In this document: piece after piece, positions 1-5,379 of the stretch
Layout of the letters: every line of letters starts with the position of its first letter
Position numbering within the stretch: the first letter of the stretch is position 1
Assembly (NCBI GenBank): GCA_021785155.1
Contig: JAJYGE010000255.1
Span: 1 to 5,379, forward strand
Direction of reading: 5' to 3'
Source of the DNA: Planctomycetota bacterium
Lineage (GTDB): Bacteria > Planctomycetota > Phycisphaerae > WQYP01
DNA length: 5,379 nt
The notes under the pieces: model-generated
What the model was told of the DNA's origin: nothing
The model's database searches: none
Seen by the model: only the letters and a program-made list of their open reading frames with translations
Position numbers and translations under genes: made by a program

Positions 1-111
1 CAACCGGCGCGACAGCGGCAAGCTCCTGCGGCGTTTCGGGGAATGAATTCCAATCGGCAGATGCAACAGGACAGTCAGCGCGGCAGACAGTCCATGGATC
101 ACCGTCACTAG
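1..111 (+). CDS. C-terminal tail of a probable DUF3300 protein (5' truncated by window edge)
   Basis: Frame 1 is open from the first base to a TAG at 109-111, giving 36 residues of low-complexity tail rich in Q, R, S, N and H (it includes AFRGMNSNRQMQQDSQRG and ends MDHRH). DUF3300 proteins typically end in a disordered tail with an 'AF.G...G....S.RG..S' pattern, and in many genomes their gene lies directly upstream of a DUF2950 gene, as here. The identification rests on that resemblance and on the neighbour, not on a visible domain, because the DUF3300 domain itself would lie before the window. The stop is 48 bp ahead of the DUF2950 start, so co-transcription is plausible. The function of DUF3300 proteins is unknown; they are usually predicted to be exported. 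A chance open frame of 36 codons cannot be excluded. Confidence 0.5.
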   Translation, partial: QPARQRQAPAAFRGMNSNRQMQQDSQRGRQSMDHRH

Positions 112-126
112 AACAACGGACTATAT

Positions 127-136
127 CAATATATTG
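127..136. repeat. Perfect 10-bp AT-rich palindrome in the intergenic gap before the DUF2950 gene
   Basis: CAATATATTG reads the same on both strands and lies in the markedly AT-rich 48-bp gap between the upstream stop and the lipoprotein start. It could be a small operator or part of a promoter, since TATATT at 130-135 resembles a -10 element. No convincing -35 hexamer stands about 17 bp upstream, so no promoter is claimed. In AT-rich DNA such a short palindrome can easily arise by chance. Confidence 0.2.
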
Positions 137-149
137 GAAAGTATATTTT

Positions 150-157
150 GGAGAAGG
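150..157 (+). promoter_or_regulatory. Ribosome binding site that decides the DUF2950 start
   Basis: GGAGAAGG provides a strong Shine-Dalgarno core, GGAG at 150-153, six bases before ATG at 160. The in-frame TTG at 148 overlaps this site and has no comparable site of its own upstream. The ATG is therefore the better start. Confidence 0.7.
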
Positions 158-159
158 TT

Positions 160-1176
160 ATGCACATACAATCAACCAAGGCTTTCAGCGCCGTTTCCAG
201 CATCCTGCTGGCGGGCCTGTTTATGCTGGCCGGGGCTGGATGCCAGAGCCAAAATTCCATGCGTGCCGGAACCGCTTCCGGCGGACAGGCTATGACACAA
301 GCTTCGGCGGATCAGCCTGGTGTCGGACAAGAAGTGTTCCCCAGTGATGATGCCGCCGCCGCCGCGTTGCTCGCGGCGGTAAAAGCACAAAATCACACCG
401 AGTTGCACCGTATTTTCGGCCCCGCGATTAAGGAACTGGAATCCGGAGATAAAGTGGAGGATCACCGCCATTTTGAAGAGTTTGTCGCCCATGCCAAACA
501 AAAGTTCTGGCTCGAAAAGAAGAATGCTGATACGTCTATTGTGCATATCGGCAACAAAAATTGGCCATTCCCGATTCCTATTATCTGGCTGCCGGATGGA
601 AAATGGTTTTTTGATACCGAAGCCGGAAAGGCGGAAATTTTAGCCCGTCGCATTGGGGCCGATGAACTTGATACCATCAAGGTCTGCGAAGCGTATGTGC
701 TGGCGCAACAGCAATATGCCAGCACTTATCATGATGGTGCGGATGTTTTGCGCTATGCCCAGCGGCTGGTAAGCAAGCCCGGCACGCAGGATGGCTTATA
801 TTGGCCGGCGGCGGTTGGTCAGCCGGAAAGCCCATTTGGCCCGCTGGCCGCGCAGGCCGCCGCGGAGGGCTACACACCGGGCGTTCATAAATCCAAGGGG
901 CCGCACCCATTTAACGGCTATTATTTCCGCATCCTCACGAAACAGGGATCCGCCGCGCCGGGAGGCCGATACAGTTACGTTATTAACGGAAATATGATTG
1001 CCGGATTTGCACTGGTCGCATTTCCCGCAAAATACGGTGCTTCCGGCGTGATGACATTTATTGTCAATCAACAGGGCCGCGTATATCAAAAAGATCTCGG
1101 CCCCGATACCGCCATGATCGCCCGGCACATGACGCGATATAACCCGGATAAATCTTGGACGCTGATTCAGGAGTAG
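160..1176 (+). CDS. DUF2950 family lipoprotein
   Basis: A 338-residue protein of unknown function. The N-terminus is a signal peptide: basic start, hydrophobic stretch at about residues 10-24, then LAGAGC with Cys28 as the probable lipidated residue. The -3 position is Gly rather than the usual Leu, so the lipobox is slightly off consensus. A low-complexity linker (about 30-57) leads into the DUF2950 domain from EVFPSDDAAAAALLAAVKA (58-76) to the end. Hallmarks are GPAIKELESGD (87-97), NGYYFRILTKQG (252-263), APGG (266-269), GFALVAFPAKYGASGVMTF (282-300) and VYQKDLG (308-314). The length is normal for the family and there are no frame disruptions. A role in the envelope is inferred from the lipoprotein signal only. 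It probably shares an operon with the upstream DUF3300-like gene. Its stop lies 21 bp from the convergent methyltransferase stop. An upstream in-frame TTG at 148 would add four residues but is less likely. Confidence 0.93.
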   Translation: MHIQSTKAFSAVSSILLAGLFMLAGAGCQSQNSMRAGTASGGQAMTQASADQPGVGQEVFPSDDAAAAALLAAVKAQNHTELHRIFGPAIKELESGDKVEDHRHFEEFVAHAKQKFWLEKKNADTSIVHIGNKNWPFPIPIIWLPDGKWFFDTEAGKAEILARRIGADELDTIKVCEAYVLAQQQYASTYHDGADVLRYAQRLVSKPGTQDGLYWPAAVGQPESPFGPLAAQAAAEGYTPGVHKSKGPHPFNGYYFRILTKQGSAAPGGRYSYVINGNMIAGFALVAFPAKYGASGVMTFIVNQQGRVYQKDLGPDTAMIARHMTRYNPDKSWTLIQE

Positions 1177-1197
1177 ACGGCGGCGGGGTGGAGTGAA

Positions 1198-2742
1198 TTA
1201 TGGCGTCAGTGCGGTAAATAAATTTGCGCGCGGTGCCGGTGGCGTGTTTTGCCACCCTTTGGCATAGCCGCACTGGGCGGCGGCGGCAATGGCCGATTTG
1301 TCGGCACCGGTGATCACAGCTAATTTTTCCAAGTCAATGCGCTGCAGAATTTCCACGGTAATTGGACGTTTGGCATCCCAAAAGATCATGGACTCCAGCG
1401 CTTCCCGCGCTGGATCGGAGTTCAGAAGCGTTGCGAGCAACTGGGCCTGGGCACGCGTCTGGCAGCTCAAAAAGCAGCATGTGTCATCGAAAACATACGG
1501 CTTTCCGTCGCGATTCCCGACGGTAACAAAATTTATCCGCTTATACAAACCTGACGTTGCCACCTTCCACGGTGCAAATGAATACGGGCCTACGCCGAAG
1601 ATGGAAAATAGAGGCCGGTTCTTGTAGATCGCACTGCCCCGCTTTTTCATTAAATGCGCATATTTTTGCAGATAGGCCCATGTATGCGGCGCGCGGTCGG
1701 CGATTCGGGCTGTATCGTCGCCCACAAATTCCTGCGGTACAAGCATGACACGGTTGTTAGCGTCAAATTCGCCGCTGTGCACATGAGAACTCTTCAGCAT
1801 GGGATAGATAAAAGTGCCTTCCAACTCATAAACTTCGTCGAAACCATTTTGGTAACGGTTTTCTCCTAGCGAATCAAGCTCCATGACTGCGGAACAGTCA
1901 TGCTTGATACCTGAGCGCCAGATCGTTTTTCTGCCGCTCCAAACGGGTTGCCATTTGTTATAGAGATCCACATTCGCCAATAACATGCCGTTTTTGAACC
2001 CCCAATGAGCCTTGGCAACCCGCGTGCTGAAACCGCTGTAGACCTTTGCGTGGTCGCAAGTACCCGCGGGATCGAATTTAATGTGAAGCAAACACGCATC
2101 CACCGCGGCGTGGAAATAACGCATCGCGTCTATCAGCACGATTTCAGCGTGGGCGATTGGAGCCGCCGATTTCCACAGGGAGATAAGTACCTTACGCGCC
2201 ACCGATGTCTTACACAACATCGCCATTGATGTTTCCGGGGAACCGAGACATTGTGCCAGCTTCAAAAGCATCCATTCGGAAATATCAAAGTTGGCCTTTC
2301 CGGTGATGGCGGCCAGCCCTCCATCCTGCTGTAAATTGGTTTTCATCGGCAGATTATCGCTGCCTAGAACTCCCAGATGGGAATTGGTAACCCAAGGCGG
2401 ATTCCCTACCAGCAATAGCGGTCGGGGCAGTGTTCGCACCTTCTCCCACCAATCAACATCGAAAAAACTTTTGGATATAAATTCAATTGTGGCATCCGCG
2501 TTGGTACCCACGATTGCCGTCTTCGCCCTCGCAACATATTGATCGTTAATGTCCACCCCAAGTACGTATTGCACGCCAGGAAAACTTGCGATGGCGGCGT
2601 GTAAAATATTTCCAATGCCACAATTTGGCTCAACAATGGATTTCGGATCGGTTCCGTGGGCGCGCAGAAACTCGCACAATTCTCGCGCCAATTCGACTGG
2701 TGTCTGGAAATCACCAAACTCTGATTTGTGCAGTGTTTTCAT
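1198..2742 (-). CDS. Type II restriction-modification system N6-adenine DNA methyltransferase
   Basis: A 514-residue S-adenosylmethionine-dependent DNA methyltransferase expected to modify adenine at the sites cut by the neighbouring nuclease. Motifs run in gamma-class order: motif X-like FGDFQTP (residues 9-15), motif I IVEPNCGIGN (36-45, in place of the common D/E-P-x-C/S-G-x-G), acidic motif II GVDIN (62-66), and catalytic motif IV NPPW (114-117), which marks N6-adenine methylation. AMLCKTSVARKVL (174-186) and AAVDACLLHIKF (212-223) fit the later catalytic-domain strands. The remaining 290 or so residues, including FSIFGVGPYSFAPWKVATSG, probably hold the target recognition domain. The start ATG has only a weak Shine-Dalgarno (GGCGAG, seven bases upstream) and lies 18 bp after the endonuclease stop, so the pair is probably an operon, perhaps with translational linkage. 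The reading frame is intact. Recognition sequence cannot be read from the protein. Confidence 0.93.
   Translation of the reverse strand: MKTLHKSEFGDFQTPVELARELCEFLRAHGTDPKSIVEPNCGIGNILHAAIASFPGVQYVLGVDINDQYVARAKTAIVGTNADATIEFISKSFFDVDWWEKVRTLPRPLLLVGNPPWVTNSHLGVLGSDNLPMKTNLQQDGGLAAITGKANFDISEWMLLKLAQCLGSPETSMAMLCKTSVARKVLISLWKSAAPIAHAEIVLIDAMRYFHAAVDACLLHIKFDPAGTCDHAKVYSGFSTRVAKAHWGFKNGMLLANVDLYNKWQPVWSGRKTIWRSGIKHDCSAVMELDSLGENRYQNGFDEVYELEGTFIYPMLKSSHVHSGEFDANNRVMLVPQEFVGDDTARIADRAPHTWAYLQKYAHLMKKRGSAIYKNRPLFSIFGVGPYSFAPWKVATSGLYKRINFVTVGNRDGKPYVFDDTCCFLSCQTRAQAQLLATLLNSDPAREALESMIFWDAKRPITVEILQRIDLEKLAVITGADKSAIAAAAQCGYAKGWQNTPPAPRANLFTALTP
1238..1256 (+). terminator. Possible hairpin inside the methyltransferase 3' end, tentative terminator for the lipoprotein transcript
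   Basis: GGTGGC (1238-1243) can pair with GCCACC (1251-1256) across a seven-base loop, followed on the plus strand by CTTT. It lies 62 bp past the DUF2950 stop but within the convergent methyltransferase gene. The T-run is short, so it is a weak candidate, and the match could simply be coding sequence. No better terminator is visible between the two convergent genes. Confidence 0.2.
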
Positions 2743-2760
2743 ATTCTGGCTCGCCGCACG

Positions 2761-3417
2761 TTACCGTACCCGGATAATTCCGTCCACTTGGCCCGCTTCA
2801 TCAATTATCCTCCGGTATTGTAGTCTCCATTGAAGAGCATTTGATATCGTCAGATATCCCTGTTCCGGCGGAGACTTTATTAATTCAGACGTTATTTGTG
2901 CCAATTCTGTCGAATCGACCGGCAAATTCTTGTCCATAATATAGGCCGCCAACTCCTCCTCGTTCGCATTATTATCCAATAATTGCCGCAGCCCCCTGGT
3001 TATCTGGAAGTCTGCCGTTTTGGATTGGTCGAGGAAAATCGTGTGGCGAAAGGAAAGATTCGATGTTCGTTTCCGCGCGTTATCCACTTTCTCGTATACA
3101 AATACGATCAGGTGATGGCCTAAACCGAAAATTTTCTGGCGCGCCGATTTGAATGGAGACGAGGATTGCGGCTGCACGACACTCGTTACTTTCACGTCCA
3201 CATTAATGGATGGGAAATCAATGCCTGACGCTGAATTTGGCCGCGCAAACGAATAGCGAGCGGTGAGAAAAATATGAAATTTATGCTCGACAAGCGTGCC
3301 TACAGCCTTCCCGTCTGTTACGCCATAGAGATCAGGCTCCTGTGTGGTGGACTGGTTTTCAGAAAAGGCCTGTGCTTCCTTAATCAGATCAGGCACGGTC
3401 AATATCTTCTTATTCAT
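2761..3417 (-). CDS. Putative Type II restriction endonuclease, PD-(D/E)XK fold
   Basis: A 218-residue protein directly upstream of the methyltransferase on the same strand. The middle carries a likely PD-(D/E)XK nuclease core: Glu44 in GTLVEHKF (40-47), then GIDFPSINVDVKVTS (65-79) with Asp67, Asp74 and Lys76 as metal-binding and catalytic candidates. A conserved-looking stretch QPQSSSPFKSARQKIFGLG (82-100) and the strand HLIVFVYEK (102-110) follow. The C-terminal third looks helical and charged, and may bind DNA. Position beside a methyltransferase supports its role: double-strand cleavage of unmethylated target sites. I do not recognise the exact family or its specificity. ATG at 3417 is preferred; in-frame starts further upstream are ATG 3444 and GTG 3459, which would give 227 and 232 residues, but a -10-like TATAAGAT lies over 3443-3450. 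A purine-rich AAAGGCGG precedes the ATG, ending nine bases before it. Confidence 0.78.
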   Translation of the reverse strand: MNKKILTVPDLIKEAQAFSENQSTTQEPDLYGVTDGKAVGTLVEHKFHIFLTARYSFARPNSASGIDFPSINVDVKVTSVVQPQSSSPFKSARQKIFGLGHHLIVFVYEKVDNARKRTSNLSFRHTIFLDQSKTADFQITRGLRQLLDNNANEEELAAYIMDKNLPVDSTELAQITSELIKSPPEQGYLTISNALQWRLQYRRIIDEAGQVDGIIRVR

Positions 3418-3442
3418 GCCCAAACACCGCCTTTCGTCAAGC

Positions 3443-3450
3443 ATCTTATA
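3443..3450 (-). promoter_or_regulatory. Candidate -10 element for the restriction-modification operon
   Basis: On the minus strand this reads TATAAGAT, close to the TATAAT consensus. The -35 side is poor: TTACAT stands 17 bases before TAAGAT but shares little with TTGACA. If used, transcription would begin near 3436 and give a leader of roughly 20 nt before ATG 3417, which would rule out the upstream GTG and ATG starts of the endonuclease. No second operator or controller-protein box is evident near it. Confidence 0.3.
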
Positions 3451-3498
3451 CGATTTCACGCATTGATGTAACCTCGGAAAGGGCCTGCCTGACCGTAG

Positions 3499-3721
3499 TG
3501 CCTGCCAATAAATCTGGCGTCGGATCGTATTGAAGTGCGCCAGGTGGCGGTGGCGGAATCAAATAGTGCCCTGTCACAGCAAAATGTTAGGGTTGCTGAG
3601 GAACCTTGGCTATGAAGGTTGTGCCCTTTCAGAGGCGGCCATCCTAAAATGTTGGTGTGACGAAGCACTAGCCCGCAATGGGGTTGGAGGCGTACACCTC
3701 TTAAAAAATGGCGGACTTTGA
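3499..3721 (+). pseudogene. Possible decayed 3' end of an outer-membrane efflux channel (TolC/OprM-like) gene
   Basis: This lies in the gap between the restriction-modification operon and nadE. Frame 1 from 3499 to a TGA at 3613-3615 encodes an alpha-helical stretch, IEVRQVAVAESNSALSQQNV followed by RVAEE. It resembles the late coiled-coil of outer-membrane efflux factors, where 'N..+AE.RY..G' is typical. In frame 2 the sequence then continues to a TGA at 3719-3721, ending EALARNGVGGVHLLKNGGL, which resembles the usual 'LVALYKALGGGW' terminus of this family with losses. The distance between the two pieces is somewhat shorter than in intact channels, consistent with small deletions and a frameshift. 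There is no start, no signal peptide and no intact frame, so it would be a dead fragment. The call rests on short, degenerate similarity seen by eye and could be wrong; the alternative is plain intergenic DNA. Confidence 0.33.
3687..3700. repeat. Imperfect 14-bp palindrome
   Basis: GAGGCGTACACCTC is symmetric except for one base pair in the half-sites (C at the fifth base against A at the tenth) and has a GTAC centre. It is 114 bp before the nadE start and overlaps the possible efflux-channel remnant. It might be an operator or a short hairpin, but it has no T-run and no known match, so it is recorded only as structure. Confidence 0.2.
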
Positions 3722-3813
3722 ACGTATACCCCGCTTTTCTCCACCACCACACGCCACTTTCCGCAAACCGCTATAGAATACAACATGGAAAGTTCTGGAA
3801 AGGATTGCGATTC
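3722..3813 (+). promoter_or_regulatory. nadE upstream region with -10-like sequence and ribosome binding site
   Basis: TATAGAAT at 3772-3779 resembles a -10 element, but no good -35 hexamer is seen 16-18 bp before it. AAAGGA at 3799-3804 is a good Shine-Dalgarno nine bases ahead of the nadE ATG at 3814 and supports that start. The rest of the stretch, which follows the last stop of the possible remnant, shows no gene, riboswitch-like fold or strong terminator. Confidence 0.35.
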
Positions 3814-5379
3814 ATGCGCATTGCCATGGCACAACTGAACCCCACTGTCGGTGATATTGCCGGAAATACCCACCGTATTATTCATGCCATTGATCAAGCC
3901 GTTGCCCAGGGTGCGGAACTGCTGGTAACACCGGAGTTGTCCGTTATCGGTTATCCCCCCCGGGATTTGCTCTTGAAGCCCACGGTATTGCGGCAAATGG
4001 AAGAAGCGGTGGGCCGTATTGCCGCCCATAGCCGGAGAATCACCACCCTGGTCGGCTATGCGCAGGCCAACGCTCGTCCGCCGGGCCGCACGCTTTACAA
4101 CGCCGTTGCGGTTTTGCGGGATGGTGTGGTGATGCATCGTGGCATCAAAAGCCTGCTGCCGACATACGACGTTTTTGATGAAAGTCGATATTTTGAACCC
4201 GGCCCCAGAGCCGAAACGGTCATGCTCGGATCGCTCCGCGTCGGCTTGTCTATCTGCGAAGATTTATGGAATGATGAGCAGATGGTGGGGCGGCAACTGT
4301 ATGCTTTTAATCCGGTGGAGGCCTTGGCTAAAGCTGGGGCGAATATTCTAGTCAATATCAGCGCCTCGCCGTTTACTCTGGGCAAAAATGATTTTCGCCG
4401 CAAACTTATCTCCCATCAGGCCCGGCGGTGGAATATGCCGATCATATATGTCAATCAGGTGGGGGCCAATGATGAACTGATTTTTGACGGCTGCTCAATG
4501 GCGTTTGACGCGGCGGGAAATCAGTTGGCGCAGGGGAAGGATTTTGAAGAGGATTTGATAATCTTTAATCTGCCGGGGGCGGTGAAACTGGATTGCCCGC
4601 CTCCGCGCACCGGCATAGCCTCGGTCCATGCAGCATTGGTATTGGGTTTGCGGGATTACGCGCATAAATGCGGCTTTAAGACCGCGGTACTGGGGCTTTC
4701 GGGTGGTATTGATTCGGCCGTGGTGGCGGCCTTGGCGGCTGAAGCCATGGGCCCAGAGAATGTCACCGGTGTGGCGTTGCCGTCGCGTTACAGTTCCGAA
4801 CACAGCGTTAACGACGCTCGTAAACTGGCGGAAGCCCTGGGAATTCAATTCCACATTTTACCCATTGAAACCGCGCATTATGCCATGGAAGCGACGTTGC
4901 AGCCGTTGTTTCAAAATACCGCGCCTGGTTTGGCTGAGGAAAACCTGCAGGCTCGCATTCGCGGCAACCTTCTGATGGCATTATCCAACAAGTTTGGTCA
5001 TCTGCTTTTAACGACCGGCAATAAAAGTGAAATAGCGACTGGTTATTGCACACTTTACGGCGATATGTGCGGCGGGCTGGCCGTGATAAGCGATGTACCC
5101 AAAATGATGGTCTACCAACTCGCTGGGTATATCAATGCGTATCGCCAAAGCGCAGGAGCAACGCCGGCGATTCCGGAAGGCTCCATTACCAAACCTCCCA
5201 GCGCGGAATTACGCCCTGATCAAACGGATCAGGATAGTCTACCACCTTACCCCGTGCTGGACTCCATTTTGCTGCGTTACGTGGAGGAAGAAAAATCGGT
5301 CTGGGACATTATCCGTGAGGGTTTTGATAAACAGGTGGTTCTACATGTGGCCCGGCTGGTGGATAGGAATAGATCGGAA
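3814..5379 (+). CDS. nadE: Glutamine-dependent NAD+ synthase (3' end cut by window)
   Basis: Makes NAD+ from deamido-NAD+ (nicotinic acid adenine dinucleotide) using ATP and ammonia released from glutamine (EC 6.3.5.1), the last step of NAD biosynthesis, in the cytoplasm. The frame is open for 522 codons to the window edge; family members are usually about 540-560 residues, so only the tail (normally including a KRRQ-like motif) is missing. The N-terminal nitrilase-type glutaminase domain (about 1-265) has the complete Glu-Lys-Cys triad: Glu41 in TPELSVIGYPPRDLL, Lys112 in IKSLLPTYDVFDE, Cys148 in SICEDLW. The C-terminal synthetase domain has the PP-loop SGGIDS (296-301), TTGNKSEIATGYCTLYGDMC (400-419) and KPPSAELRPDQTDQDSLPPY (460-479). 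ATG at 3814 has a Shine-Dalgarno AAAGGA; Met5 is a less likely start because family proteins keep the R-I-A-x-A-Q-L-N-P opening. It stands alone on this strand after a roughly 340-bp gap. The glutaminase domain makes it the long bacterial form, unlike the ammonia-only enzyme of E. coli. Confidence 0.97.
   Translation, partial: MRIAMAQLNPTVGDIAGNTHRIIHAIDQAVAQGAELLVTPELSVIGYPPRDLLLKPTVLRQMEEAVGRIAAHSRRITTLVGYAQANARPPGRTLYNAVAVLRDGVVMHRGIKSLLPTYDVFDESRYFEPGPRAETVMLGSLRVGLSICEDLWNDEQMVGRQLYAFNPVEALAKAGANILVNISASPFTLGKNDFRRKLISHQARRWNMPIIYVNQVGANDELIFDGCSMAFDAAGNQLAQGKDFEEDLIIFNLPGAVKLDCPPPRTGIASVHAALVLGLRDYAHKCGFKTAVLGLSGGIDSAVVAALAAEAMGPENVTGVALPSRYSSEHSVNDARKLAEALGIQFHILPIETAHYAMEATLQPLFQNTAPGLAEENLQARIRGNLLMALSNKFGHLLLTTGNKSEIATGYCTLYGDMCGGLAVISDVPKMMVYQLAGYINAYRQSAGATPAIPEGSITKPPSAELRPDQTDQDSLPPYPVLDSILLRYVEEEKSVWDIIREGFDKQVVLHVARLVDRNRSE

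Noticed and set aside
172..546. 124-codon minus-strand open frame inside the DUF2950 gene
   Set aside because: It is antisense to a gene with clear family hallmarks and has no recognisable domain.
1177..3560. Direct repeats flanking the restriction-modification module (the GGCGG-rich stretch near 1178 against the one near 3546)
   Set aside because: The two share only scattered GGCGG-type words without a continuous match, so they do not support a target-site duplication.
3456..3752. 98-codon minus-strand open frame just upstream of the endonuclease, considered as a controller (C) protein
   Set aside because: No helix-turn-helix pattern and an odd residue composition (many Trp, Arg and His). 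It overlaps the endonuclease upstream region and is antisense to the possible efflux remnant.
3785..3838. 17-codon plus-strand frame overlapping the nadE start, considered as a leader peptide
   Set aside because: It has no ribosome binding site, no run of regulatory codons and no attenuator-like hairpins. The overlap with the good nadE start is probably chance.
3610..4137. 175-codon minus-strand open frame overlapping the start of nadE
   Set aside because: It lies antisense to the conserved glutaminase domain of nadE, and its translation shows no recognisable domain. It is a shadow frame.
4495..5053. Minus-strand open frames of 119 and 81 codons opposite nadE
   Set aside because: They are antisense to the conserved synthetase domain with its PP-loop and are shadow frames in GC-rich coding sequence.

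Overview
The window is bacterial, and most likely from a Gram-negative organism. It encodes a signal-peptide-II type lipoprotein of the DUF2950 family. There is also a possible scar of an RND/TolC-type outer-membrane channel gene. Base composition is moderately GC-rich. The taxon cannot be fixed from the sequence alone. The DUF3300/DUF2950 pair and the long glutamine-dependent NAD+ synthase occur in Proteobacteria, Acidobacteria and Planctomycetota-like lineages, and I do not choose between them.

Layout, left to right. (1) Positions 1-111 hold the C-terminal tail of a plus-strand protein, probably DUF3300. It is followed after 48 bp by a complete DUF2950 lipoprotein gene (160-1176); the two probably form an operon. 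(2) Convergent to these, on the minus strand, is a two-gene Type II restriction-modification module. A putative PD-(D/E)XK endonuclease (start 3417, end 2761) comes first, and 18 bp later a gamma-type N6-adenine DNA methyltransferase follows (2742-1198). (3) A roughly 340-bp stretch (3472-3813) has no intact gene. It contains a possible decayed 3' end of an outer-membrane efflux channel gene (3499-3721, frameshifted) and the upstream region of the next gene. (4) nadE (3814 to the window end), glutamine-dependent NAD+ synthase, lacks only its last few dozen codons and has all three glutaminase catalytic residues and the ATP-binding PP-loop.

How they work together. The restriction-modification pair would act as a self-contained defence and addiction unit: the methyltransferase protects host sites that the nuclease would cut. 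It sits between unrelated chromosomal genes, beside what looks like a gene remnant, which suggests acquisition by transfer. The DUF3300/DUF2950 pair has no known biochemical role. nadE is housekeeping NAD biosynthesis. I see no tRNA, rRNA, CRISPR array, transposase or phage gene, and no clearly new system. The most distinctive item is the endonuclease, whose family and recognition site I cannot name.
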